This document shows, in pieces, positions 1 through 7,366 of a stretch of DNA of 25,640 nucleotides (position 1 is the stretch's first letter; each line of letters starts with the position of its first letter). Source of the DNA: Chara braunii (Eukaryota; Streptophyta; Charophyceae; Charales; Characeae); contig BFEA01000700.1 in NCBI GenBank assembly GCA_003427395.1, positions 194,855 through 220,494 on the forward strand, written 5' to 3'. The translations under genes and the position numbers were made by a program. The notes below the pieces were generated by a model, which worked only from the letters and a program-made list of their open reading frames with translations, did not search any database and was not told where the DNA came from.

Positions 1-38
1 GTGTGCACTTCCTGTTTCCTATCGTCATTTTCACCCAG

Positions 39-40
<2 letters not shown>

Positions 41-66
<26 letters not shown>
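41..66. repeat. Poly-T tract
   Basis: There is an uninterrupted run of 26 T. Read on the minus strand it is a poly-A run, which could be the tail of a reverse-strand retroelement such as the LINE whose endonuclease lies at 885-1551. The interval between them shows no reverse transcriptase, so a link would need a large internal deletion. It may equally be an unrelated tail or a simple homopolymer. Confidence 0.7.
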
Positions 67-71
<5 letters not shown>

Positions 72-350
72 TTATGTATCAGGAATAATTAATTATTTCA
101 TTATTTTATTCCGTGATGTGATTTGGTTACTTATTAATTTGGCGCTGGCTTGTAGGCCCAGGTAGAATGGGGGAAAAGAGTGGGGGTTTGAGAAGTTGGA
201 GAGAGCACACCTTAATATCTCTAGCTTCTACTGTTTCTGCTTTTCTTCCATATTGCTGATGTTGTGATCTTCTTCTTCTTCTCCTTCCCTGCAATGTAGC
301 TATCTTGAGCTTTGTAGACCGAAATGCTGGAGTACTCCCCCCGTTGTACT

Positions 351-512
351 TTATGCACCTTCCCTCCTTTAACCTCCCTTCCTGGCCACGTCAGCTACAT
401 CATACTATCAACTAACATTCTGGCCCACCACTTATGCAGCTTCCCTCCTTTTACCTCCCGTCCTGGCCGCATCGTCTACATCAGACTAACGACTGACATT
501 CTGGCCCACCAC
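351..512 (+). repeat. Two-unit 81-bp tandem repeat
   Basis: Two adjacent copies of an 81-bp unit begin near 351 and 432. Each opens with TTATGCA then CTTCCCTCC, continues with ACCTCCC and CCTGGCC, and ends with CATTCTGGCCCACCACTT. The copies differ at a modest number of positions. The period is a multiple of three, so an 85-residue open frame (324-581) reads through as two 27-residue repeats, but it has no recognisable domain and I do not call it a gene. Confidence 0.8.
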
Positions 513-613
513 TTGTGTCTCAATCTCTCTCTCCCACCTTTTTCCTTCCTCCGTACGATCCCCAGACCTGTCCACCCGTGACGTGGAGTACTTCGGCAAA
601 TGACGAGAAATGT

Positions 614-691
614 GTATCTGGTCTATAAAACGAGGTCCAGATACATTCTCAATGTTTCATTTCCTCTTTCTTCTTGTCCAACAAGGTGAGT
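614..691 (+). promoter_or_regulatory. Candidate TATA box in a hairpin, then a splice-donor-like site
   Basis: TATAAAA lies at 624-630 and sits in the loop of a perfect 8-bp inverted repeat, GTATCTGG (614-621) with CCAGATAC (637-644). About 55 bases downstream, AAG|GTGAGT (683-691) matches the consensus 5' splice site. A pyrimidine-rich stretch separates the two. The spacing would fit a short first exon starting near 655. No convincing coding sequence follows, so this could be the promoter of a non-coding transcript, a dead gene, or chance. Confidence 0.35.
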
Positions 692-884
692 GTCGTCCGC
701 GGCTCAATAATCTTCTCTCTCCTTGCCTATCTTTCCTAAAACTCTAGCTCAACCTAAGCATTTTTTCCGCCCGTCTGCTTCACCCACTTTCATCTATGCT
801 GATCGTATTCATGTCCTTTACTGTTCAAAATGGGTTGAAAGTGGAATCGGCTATGTAGGAATCATGTTTTTCCTTAGTGGCATG

Positions 885-1551
885 TCAATAATCGCAGACA
901 TCCTGAATGTATTGTTTGAACCGTCTTTGAAGAAGTAAGGAGGTGTTACGCTTGTAAAAACGTTTCTCCTTGTCCGTTTGTTTCCTGAAGGACAGTAAGG
1001 CCACACACATCTTGTGATCGGCCCTGGCCACAGACTTTGGGGAAAGATGGCGGCCCACAACAGAGTCCCATCTAGATCTTGTAACATCAAAATCAAGTCT
1101 AGATTGGTGTGGGGTACTACTGTTTTGAATGCAGGTGAACAACCTTTCTTGTGACAAGATCCGTCAGTATGTATCAAATACTTGATCATCCTTGCATAGT
1201 TTACGAATAATGTTTTCCGCCTCCTCTATATACGCTGGGCAAGGGGAGGGGACCCATAATCTGTACAACCATCTGTCGGGGACTGCATTGAAATCCCCTG
1301 CCATAATGAGTGGAATATCATCCAGTATTTGAATCCTAATGTCCTGGAAGAACTTGACCCTTTCCTGTACCTCATTAGGCCCATACACATTAAGGATACA
1401 TACTATTTCCAGCTCCAGCACAACCAAAGCAGAAATCCATCGACCCTGCTCCTTATCTGCTGTCCAGTGAATAATTTCTGCCCTTGATTCCGGTGGCACC
1501 CAAAAAACCACCCCCCCTGATGCACATCGTGGCGCCGGGGAGGATATCTGT
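885..1551 (-). pseudogene. LINE endonuclease domain fragment
   Basis: Read on the minus strand, this resembles the N-terminal apurinic endonuclease-like (exonuclease-endonuclease-phosphatase) domain of a non-LTR retrotransposon ORF2, which nicks target DNA to prime reverse transcription. The frame 1164-1551 contains GGVVFWVPPESR, the motif NVYGPNE and the catalytic-region motif MAGDFNAVPD. A second frame (885-1157) continues with FTCIQNSSTPHQSRLDF and later ADHKM, matching the domain's C-terminal half with its SRLDF and DHK-type motifs. The frame change near 1160 and stops show it is dead. No reverse transcriptase follows towards lower coordinates, so this is a truncated or internally deleted copy. 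The family-level call is firm; the clade is not assigned. Confidence 0.8.
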
Positions 1552-2082
1552 ATCTATGCTTCAAAACTAGACGCCTGTTATCTCGAGCTAATTTTTAATA
1601 TCTGACTGATCGACAGAAAAGTCATGTACAACATCCTGGACGGTTTCCCCACTGATGCCATGTTCGTGCTAAGCTACCGAGAACATTGCGCCACCCGCGT
1701 GCCCCTTTTCGGAGGCTGAAACGTTACGCCACCCGCTGATGTTTTTAATCAACGGCGAGCCGGACCAGGCGATGAGTTTCGTTTACCAAGGCTGGGGTCG
1801 TGTACTGGCGGTTTAAAAACAAGTATGAAAAATGAGAAAGGAAAGTCACAAGTCGCAACGTGGTGAACTTACCAGCCTTTGACCTCCGCTGCTTGCTGTG
1901 CGCTGGACTCTTGCAGATGATAGTCAAAGTACATGTAACTGCCTTGCTCATAATCCTTTGTCACCACCTGCAATCAATCAGTAGGCAGATTCAATGAACT
2001 TGTATCATCACTATTACGAACCCATGCAACATACATCCAAGAATGCACGGAAAGAAAAAGAACACACATGACGAATATGAAC
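1552..2082. other. Non-coding stretch, nothing recognised
   Basis: Short open frames only, none with a recognisable motif. The part nearest 1552 could be upstream LINE sequence too decayed to read. I see no RNA gene or clear repeat here. Confidence 0.5.
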
Positions 2083-2207
2083 TCACACATGGATCCTGAA
2101 GACTGGATTGGAGGCACACTCATCTGACTGCAATTATGGCAGGACTTCGGTGTATCTGACCACAATTACGTCCAGAGCTCAGTCAAATATGTTTGCGTGC
2201 GAGCATA
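2083..2207 (+). mobile_element. Family A MITE, diverged copy
   Basis: This roughly 120-bp segment resembles the better-preserved copy at 6151-6265 in the same orientation. Both share ACTCACAC near the left end, ATCTGACTGCAAT in the middle, and ACGTCCAGAGCT followed by AGTC near the right. Its right terminus is degraded (GTGCGAGCATAC). Short stray pieces of the same end motif (CCATACTCACACCAGGA and a close variant) appear at about 2274-2290 and 2308-2334. Confidence 0.5.
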
Positions 2208-2614
2208 CCCTGATGGTTTGTAAATCCTGACGAAAAACACACAAGTGACCCAACCCATCATGGCAGTGGCGGGTCCATACTCACACCAGGACGCCGTGTT
2301 CAGTCCATAGACTCCATACTCATACCAGGATGCTGATTACCTTTCAAGAGCAACACAGCTAGGGTTAATAGTTTTTTTTGGCGCCCGGAAAAAAAGGGTG
2401 AAGAGGCAGTGTTTCTCTTATTATTTTCTCATCCCTTCAGTGAGTTTCAATGTTCAATTGAGAGGGCTGCTCCAAGGGCATTATTGGGATGGGAGGGTTT
2501 ACTCAGCCAGTACTATAATTATTACTCAAGGGAGCTGAGTGTAAGCTCCCGTCAAAGTGTTCAAAGATTCTTATCCAAGGTTCTCTTATACCTATGTTCT
2601 CAAACGTGTACTCG

Positions 2615-2722
2615 AGGGACGCTGGACCCGATTTCCAACAGGTGAAGCTCCCCACCAATAGATGGAGCAAAAAAAAAAAAAAAAAGTAAAAAAAAAAGAG
2701 ACTAACAAAAAAAAAAAAAAAA
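2615..2722 (+). mobile_element. Poly-A-tailed retroelement 3' end, copy 1
   Basis: A 53-bp block at 2616-2668 starts GGGACGCTGGACCC and ends CACCAATAGATGGAGC, and is followed directly by an A-rich tail (2669-2722) broken by a few other bases. The same block recurs at 3760-3813 with its own A-rich tail downstream. A shared 3' block ending in poly-A is the signature of a non-LTR retroelement (LINE or SINE). Upstream sequence from about 2400 may belong to it but has no recognisable coding motif. Confidence 0.6.
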
Positions 2723-2773
2723 GGAAGAAGAAGAAGGATGCTGATTCCAGGCATTTGTGGGTCTCAGTGCATA

Positions 2774-3228
2774 GGGGCTTGTTCGACACTCCTCGGGTGC
2801 GTAAAGTCCCCAAGGAATTGTTCGTTCCACTTATCCTCGGGGATGCAGTCGGAAAAAAAAAAGTGAAAACACTCCGAAGGAAATTCCTTGGGCTCCGAGC
2901 ATTCCCCAGCCATTTCTCCCTTTTGCCCAAGGGACCTCACAAGGTCCCTTGGGCAAAAGGACTCCGCGTTTCACGAGAGGAGCGGGCACACGCGTAGAGA
3001 GACGTTACAACCGAGAATCTGGATCGTGGCGGCACCCTATTGGCTGAAGGCCTTGAGCACATTCGTTTTTTTTTTTTTCCCTTTTTACTTTTCTGACATC
3101 GCTCCAAGGAAACGTCCTCGGGTGACGTCCCCGAGGACAGGTGGAACAAAGGCCCCAAATTTCCTTTTGACTAGAAGGAATTTTTCCTCGGGCTCCGAGG
3201 ACGCCCCAAGGAATGTCGAACGAGCCCC
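2774..3228. mobile_element. Family C MITE (455 bp) with terminal inverted repeats
   Basis: The left end reads GGGGCTTGTTCGACACTCCT and the right end, reversed, reads GGGGCTCGTTCGACATTCCT, so the terminal inverted repeats are about 24 bp with few mismatches. Both sides are flanked by ATA (2771-2773 and 3229-3231), a plausible 3-bp target duplication; PIF/Harbinger-type elements also make 3-bp duplications, though usually TTA or TAA. The interior carries many short inverted repeats (CCTCGGGG, TCCGAGG) and no transposase. It sits at the very edge of the family A MITE at 3229-3348, so it inserted into that older element. Confidence 0.75.
2919..2960. repeat. Perfect 19-bp hairpin inside the family C MITE
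   Basis: The arm 2919-2937 (CCTTTTGCCCAAGGGACCT) is exactly complementary to 2942-2960, with a 4-base loop CACA. It lies near the centre of the family C element, so single-stranded or transcribed copies should fold into a strong stem-loop. Confidence 0.9.
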
Positions 3229-3348
3229 ATACTCACACCAGGATTAAGTCTTCTACTGCTCAGCTCTGGACGTGATTACAGTCAGATTCATCCAGGTCTG
3301 GCTGTAATTGCAGTCATATACGTTCAGGAAAGTCCTGCTGTGAATATG
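3229..3348 (-). mobile_element. Family A MITE, copy broken at its left edge
   Basis: This is about 120 bp in the reverse orientation relative to 6151-6265. It opens ATACTCACACCAGGA, holds GCTCAGCTCTGGACGTGATT then CAGTCAGATTCATCCAGG, and closes with CAGGAAAGTCCTGCTGTGAA. Its first bases are separated by the family C insertion: the bases GCATA just left of 2774 look like the missing edge. Confidence 0.65.
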
Positions 3349-3759
3349 CTCTCACACACAAATGCTTCGTACATGTGTGGACTTGATAGAGGGAATCCAA
3401 ACTGTTTGTGTGCAACCATTCCTTCACGAATAACGGGCGTCGTCAAACCCTTCACCAAATGTGAAAATGAGAACAGCTACGGCAGGTGTATCTTTTGCAG
3501 TTCTAGCAGACGATACATGCTTCGTTTTGCACATCTCGTGCGCAGTCTAGCGAGGCCCAAAGAAACCAGCCCACGCCACAAAAGCTTTCACCACAGGTCT
3601 CAAAACTATAGCAGGGAGAGAGGCAGGAGCCGTACTGCCAAGTTCGGCAAAAGAATACGGCCAAGTTTAGCAAGAAATTATGACTTTAGCAAGAAAATAT
3701 ATGGCCAAGTTTGGCCTGTAATGCTCCCCAGCTACATACTCAATCTTGGATGTTATCAT
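3349..3759. other. Non-coding stretch with repeated GCCAAGTTTGGC-like motif
   Basis: A 180-residue open frame (3340-3882) spans this stretch but begins in a MITE and ends in a retroelement tail, so it is not credible as a gene. The notable content is a near-palindromic 12-mer: GCCAAGTTCGGC (3637-3648), GCCAAGTTTAGC (3660-3671) and GCCAAGTTTGGC (3704-3715), with another exact copy beyond the retroelement at 3923-3934. Confidence 0.5.
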
Positions 3760-3922
3760 GGGACGCTGGACCCAGTTTCCAGAAGGTGCTGCTCCCCACC
3801 AATAGATAGGAGCCATCTGCAGGAATACCTAGGAGTACATGCTCTTATCATTACCCCTAGCTTGACCTTCAGGAGTTGTTAAAAAGAAAAAAAAAAGAAA
3901 AAAAAAGAAAAAAGAAAAAAAA
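3760..3922 (+). mobile_element. Poly-A-tailed retroelement 3' end, copy 2
   Basis: Bases 3760-3813 match the block at 2616-2668 (GGGACGCTGGACCC through CACCAATAGAT and GGAGC) with a handful of differences. About 67 further bases precede an A-rich tail at 3881-3922 interrupted by single G. The extra bases distinguish it from copy 1, so the two are different subtypes or one has an internal deletion. Confidence 0.55.
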
Positions 3923-4269
3923 GCCAAGTTTGGCAAGATATGTGAAGGGTGCTCTCCAATCACCAGTGATCTTCGCAGTAAGCCTTTTTCCTGCAACCTG
4001 AGGCAGTTGCCCTCTCTACTGACAACCCTAGAGTGGACAGAAGGCAGGAGGAGGAGGAGGGGATTGAAGGCAAAGGATGAAAGCAGTCATGACGTTGGAA
4101 GGGGGTGAACAGAGCCATCGACGGGAGTAGGGTTTAAAGACTGGAGCTTGATTGGGAAACCCAAACAGAAAAGATGAAAGAAAAACATGCACAGACCCAA
4201 TCAACGGGTGAGCTGTCAAAGTCTAGTGGAGTGATTTCTCGAAGTAAGGCTATGGGGAGAGCAAATCAA

Positions 4270-4690
4270 TAAGAACCTGGCAAGTGAAGGCAAGCCACAA
4301 GAGACAAAACTGCTGACGTTAGCAGTGTGAGACAATATTTGTGCTCCATGGTAAACAGTGATAGGCACTGACAGCCAGCCGGGGAGAAGCCTGCATTGTA
4401 AGCAGTGGCTACGACCCGGACGTCCGGACTGCCGTCCAGACGGTCTGGATTCAGGCCGGACTCCACACGTCCGGTCCGCAAGGTCCGGATCTGCCAAATT
4501 TCCTATATAAAAAAACAAAAAGAAAACGGTCCAGTACCCTTCCCCACTGAGGAGCCTGCATTGTAAACACAGTGATAGCCTGCATGGTAAACACAGGTGA
4601 GGCTAGTGAAGGCAAGCCACAGGACACAGGAGTGCTCTCTGGATTGTAAACGCAGTGCCGGGGAGAAGCCGATGGATCTAACATGGCATC
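4270..4690. repeat. Degenerate direct repeats and a GTCCGG cluster
   Basis: GTGAAGGCAAGCCACA occurs near 4280 and again near 4607, each followed further on by GCCGGGGAGAAGCC. Variants of CATTGTAAACACAGTG occur at about 4348, 4393, 4560, 4590 and 4646. Between them, 4412-4490 is GC-rich with many CCGGAC or GTCCGG words, including the 12-bp palindrome CCGGACGTCCGG (4416-4427), followed by TATATAAAAA at about 4503. The region 3935-4269 before it shows nothing I recognise. No gene is evident. Confidence 0.55.
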
Positions 4691-4803
4691 GAGAGCAGGA
4701 CGGCAGTGGATGCAGTAATAACTGCGATGGTGGGACCACGGAAAATGGCAACTCACAGTCAGATTGCAAGGAATGAAAAACGCGGAAGAGAGCGACTAAG
4801 GGC

Positions 4804-4873
4804 ATATTACTCACACTAAGACTTTTTTCTTCTCAGCTGTGGCTGTCATTGCTGTCAGACACATCCTGAAGGA
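4804..4873 (-). mobile_element. Family A MITE half-copy
   Basis: ACTCACACTAAGACTTTTTT is followed by TCTCAGCTGTGG and GCTGTCAGACACATCCTGAAGG, paralleling the outer half of the copy at 3229-3348. The second half is missing or unrecognisable. It forms the left arm of the interval 4795-6273. Confidence 0.5.
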
Positions 4874-5044
4874 GCCGTAAATGCGGTTGGATGCACCATG
4901 GAAAGCGCTAGTGTCCTACGCTCTATGAAATAACACACTGAAATTGGGACAAATCATTCGATCACTGGAAATGGTCTTCTTTTTTGAAGTTTTTTCTACC
5001 CTTTTTCCGCATCAATCGTGTAGAACTAACCTGTCTCGTGACGG

Positions 5045-5116
5045 AAAAATGTGGACCGTTTGTCGATTTATGCATGCCATCCTTTCACAGGGTCCAAAGA
5101 TGTTGCTCTCTAATCT
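5045..5116 (-). ncRNA. U6 snRNA-like 3' segment, minus strand, copy 1
   Basis: Read on the minus strand this contains AAAGGATGGCATGCATAAAT, then CGACAAACGGTCCA and a short T run (5045-5049). This parallels the U6 snRNA 3' part, whose hallmark is CAAGGATGAC..GCA.AAATCGAGAAATGGTCCA plus a polymerase III T-run. The 5' part towards 5116 is only weakly similar, so the functional catalytic core is not preserved. A sequence following the T run (CCGTCACGAGAC) is shared with the copy at 5304, so both derive from one U6 locus with its 3' flank. Probably a pseudogene. Confidence 0.6.
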
Positions 5117-5136
5117 GAATTAAAATTTGAGGTTAA

Positions 5137-5232
5137 GTCCTTCGGGACACCAGTTAAAATTTGAACGACACAGAGAAGATGAGCATGGCCAATGCGCAAG
5201 GATGACATGCATAAATCAAGAAATGGTCCAAA
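5137..5232 (+). ncRNA. Full-length U6 snRNA-like sequence
   Basis: U6 snRNA is the catalytic RNA of the spliceosome, transcribed by RNA polymerase III. This segment begins with the 5' stem-loop GTCCTTCGGGACACC and contains CACAGAGAAGAT, a one-base variant of the ACAGAGA-box context (usually ATACAGAGAAGAT). GAGCATGGCC and TGCGCAAGGATGAC follow, and it ends CAAGAAATGGTCCAAA. Order and length (96 bases) match the family, which is about 100 nt. It differs from canonical plant U6 at several places (AATTTGAACG for AATTGGAACG; AATGCGC for CCTGCGC), and no T-run terminator follows, so it is more likely a retrotransposed or duplicated pseudogene than an active gene. Confidence 0.8.
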
Positions 5233-5303
5233 GAAAGAAGGGGGAAACAAAAGTTGGGGTTATCGACTACCTTCTTCACCCAAATACAACAGTCTCGTGA
5301 CGG

Positions 5304-5370
5304 AAAAAAAAATTGGACCGTTTATCGATTTTCGCATGTCATCCTTGTGCAGGGTCCAAAGATGTTCTTC
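5304..5370 (-). ncRNA. U6 snRNA-like 3' segment, minus strand, copy 2
   Basis: On the minus strand this reads GAAGAACATCTTTGGACCCTG, then CACAAGGATGACATGC and AAACGGTCCAA, followed by nine T (plus-strand A run at 5304-5312). It matches the 3' two-thirds of U6 and keeps a polymerase III-type terminator. The 5' third is lost where the family B MITE begins (5365), so that insertion or junction truncated it. It shares its 3' flank with the copy at 5045. Confidence 0.65.
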
Positions 5371-5466
5371 ACCTGCATACAACGTACGGTCATTATAGCT
5401 GTATTTGGGGGTATCTTTCACTCTCAATACAGCAATAATGCCCGTGCGTTGTATTCAGGTGAAGAA
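5365..5466. mobile_element. Family B MITE, copy 1 (about 100 bp)
   Basis: The left arm TTCTTCACCTGCATACAACG pairs with the right arm CGTTGTATTCAGGTGAAGAA, and pairing continues inward to GCTGTATT, making almost the whole element one imperfect hairpin. The copies at 5991-6088 and 16871-16967 have the same layout. No clear target duplication is visible. Confidence 0.75.
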
Positions 5467-5990
5467 GCTACTCGGAAATCTAACACCTAGCAGGGTTCGA
5501 TCACTGAAAATGGTGTCAAGCCCTGCTCCATACTTCTCGCATCCAAGTTAACATTGGGGCATTTTTAGGGTCCTAATTTTTTTATCGCTGTGTGCAACAA
5601 ATTAGGTGAGGAGCGTGAATGTAGACAAGGTTTGAGAAGAAAGGGAGGATGGGTTATACAGGTGAGCATCATGCTACCCTTTTCCCCCGAATGCAATGCC
5701 CAGTTCTAGTGAATGTTCCGGGCTAAATGCAGTCATAACAATCAGGTTTTCTGCTCGGGGGGGAAGAGGGTAGTAGGCATTTTCCGGCAGTAATGAGAGG
5801 GGTGCCACATGCACTTGCTAGCACTCGGTACTTGTCGTCACAATCTGCAAAAGGTTACCAAAGATCCTTGAAAGGCAAAAGTTGTGTGAATTGCAGTGCA
5901 TGCGGAGGTTTGGCCAAGGCCGGCCGCTGACATCTCTCATCGTCTGGGGATGCCCCTATGCCAACAAGTTCCAGGATTCCAGCTAACTGT
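5467..5990. other. Non-coding stretch, nothing recognised
   Basis: TTCGATCACTGAAAATGGT (about 5498) echoes TTCGATCACTGGAAATGGT (about 4953), so short direct repeats flank the U6-like cluster. Otherwise I see no coding, RNA or repeat signature. Confidence 0.45.
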
Positions 5991-6088
5991 CTTCACCTGA
6001 ATAGATTGCCTGGTCATCTTACCTGTATTTGGGGCAACTTTCCGCCTAGATACGACGATAATTACTGTGGGTTTCCATTCAGGTGAAG
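5991..6088. mobile_element. Family B MITE, copy 2 (98 bp)
   Basis: It begins CTTCACCTGAATA and ends ATTCAGGTGAAG, with GTCATCTTACCTGTATTTGG in the left half matching copy 1 (GTCATTATAGCTGTATTTGG). The arms are less complementary than in copy 1, so it is probably older. Confidence 0.7.
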
Positions 6089-6150
6089 CCGGCAGGCTAC
6101 TACTGTACACCAACCTTACCTTATTAAGGTCACCGTCCACCCTTCTGCAG

Positions 6151-6265
6151 CATACTCACACTACCACTTTCCTGAATGTATCCGACTGCAATTCTGGTCA
6201 GACCTGGATGAATCTGACTGCAATCACGTCCAGAGCTGAGTCGGAAAAGTCCTAGTGTGAGTGTG
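6151..6265 (+). mobile_element. Family A MITE, best-preserved copy (115 bp)
   Basis: The left end CATACTCACACTACCACTTT pairs with the right end AAAAGTCCTAGTGTGAGTGTG. The interior has CCGACTGCAATTCTGG and GAATCTGACTGCAATCACGT, themselves similar words in both halves. It is the reference for the diverged copies at 2083-2207, 3229-3348 and 4804-4873. Confidence 0.65.
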
Positions 6266-6606
6266 CCCTTAGTCTCTTGCAAAAATAGGTATTCACCACT
6301 GTTCATTCTGATGTTAACTTCAACTGTTTGAGACCATCAAGAAGACTACTTTTTCTGTATAGCTCTGGAAGCAAACGAGATTTCATGAATGAATTCCTTA
6401 CCAGTGTTATCACTCTATCTAGTATATCATGAACAAATACCTTAGAAGGCTATTAGAATGCTGTTCAATCGTTTCATGAGTAAGTACCGTAGAATAAGAA
6501 ATACAATCGCTTAGGATCAAACACATACCTCAGGAGTCAGGACCAAATACCTCAAAAATACCTTACAATCAGATCAAAGTCCATCACAGAAATACCCTTA
6601 AACCAT

Positions 6607-6793
6607 AAGTACCTTTCCCCGCTTGAAAAGGAAAGTCGCGCTCGTTAACGACTGCATTTTTCGAAGGTTCGTGTACCGGACCAAAATGGCTAACGGTGAT
6701 AGCCAAAAGAAGGCCTGCGATGCTTCACTTTTTTTCGGCGCGCAGGGCGAATTTAGGCTTGACATCAATAGCTGGGCGGAATACTGGTAGTTT
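6607..6793. repeat. Core 1 of the ATACCTT array
   Basis: It opens AAGTACCTTTCCCCGCTT and closes ATACTGGTAGTTTA. In between are GTTAACGACTGCATTTTTCG, GCCAAAAGAAGGCCTGCG and CACTTTTTTTCGGCGCGCAG. All have counterparts in core 2. No open frame or RNA family is recognised. Confidence 0.65.
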
Positions 6794-7193
6794 ACACTTT
6801 GAAGTACCTTCTAATGAGATCGAAGTTCACAAAATAAATACCTGAAAATACCTTACAATCAGATCAAACAAATGCCTTGGGATCAGATCGAAGCTCCATC
6901 AAACAAATACCTTAGGATCAGATGAAACGAGTACCTTAACATCATATACCTGACACGTGGACCGAACAAATACCTTAAAATACCTTCTGTACAAGCAGAT
7001 GAAAGTTAAGAAAAAATTATCTTTAAATCCCTTACAATTAGATACACACAAATTCCTTAAAATACCTTATAGGCTTATACCATATATACAATCGGATCAA
7101 ACAAACTTGATTGAAACACCTTATAATTATCTTAAAATTGGATCAAATAAATACCTTATAGTACAATTGGATAAAAAGAATACCTTAAGCCAC

Positions 7194-7366
7194 CAGTACA
7201 TTTCCCCACTGTGAAAAAAAAAAATGCGGCTTGTTTACCGGTGCAACTTTCGGCGCTTGGCCTCTGGTGCCAGTCAAAAGGAGGGCCGCGCCGGTTCATC
7301 TTTTTTTGGAGTGCAGTGCTTTTCCAGCCCCAGAGAAAAAAGTGCCTCGGAAGTACTGGTGATTTA
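7194..7366. repeat. Core 2 of the ATACCTT array
   Basis: It opens CAGTACATTTCCCCACTG and closes AGTACTGGTGATTTA. GTTTACCGGTGCAACTTTCG, GTCAAAAGGAGGGCCGCG and ATCTTTTTTTGGAGTGCAG correspond in order to core 1. Small indels make it 14 bp shorter. Confidence 0.65.

Larger units (their letters stand above)
4795..6273. mobile_element. Interval bounded by inverted repeats, carrying U6-like sequences
   Basis: The left edge ACTAAGGGCA then TACTCACACTAAGACTTTT pairs in inverted orientation with the right edge, AAAAGTCCTAGTGTGAGTGTG then CCCTTAGT. Similarity runs inward about 70 bp on each side, through the family A sequence. Between lie three U6-like segments (5045-5370) and two family B MITEs (5365-5466 and 5991-6088). 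It may be one 1.48-kb non-autonomous transposon, or two family A MITEs that landed in opposite orientation. The shared outer ACTAAGGGCA favours one element; the absence of a clear target duplication argues against it. No transposase is seen. Confidence 0.4.

Noticed and set aside
2503-2997. Lys-rich or Phe-rich open frames around 2503-2997
   Set aside because: They are poly-A or poly-T tails read as codons, continuing into MITE sequence.
3340-3882. 180-residue open frame
   Set aside because: It starts in a MITE and ends in a poly-A-tailed retroelement end; no recognisable domain and no coherent composition.
5137-5232. Active U6 gene
   Set aside because: Several departures from conserved U6 positions and no T-run terminator after the 3' end; more likely a pseudogene.
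6957-7214. 85-residue open frame
   Set aside because: It is the ATACCTT repeat array read in one frame; Lys, Leu and Tyr bias reflects the repeat.
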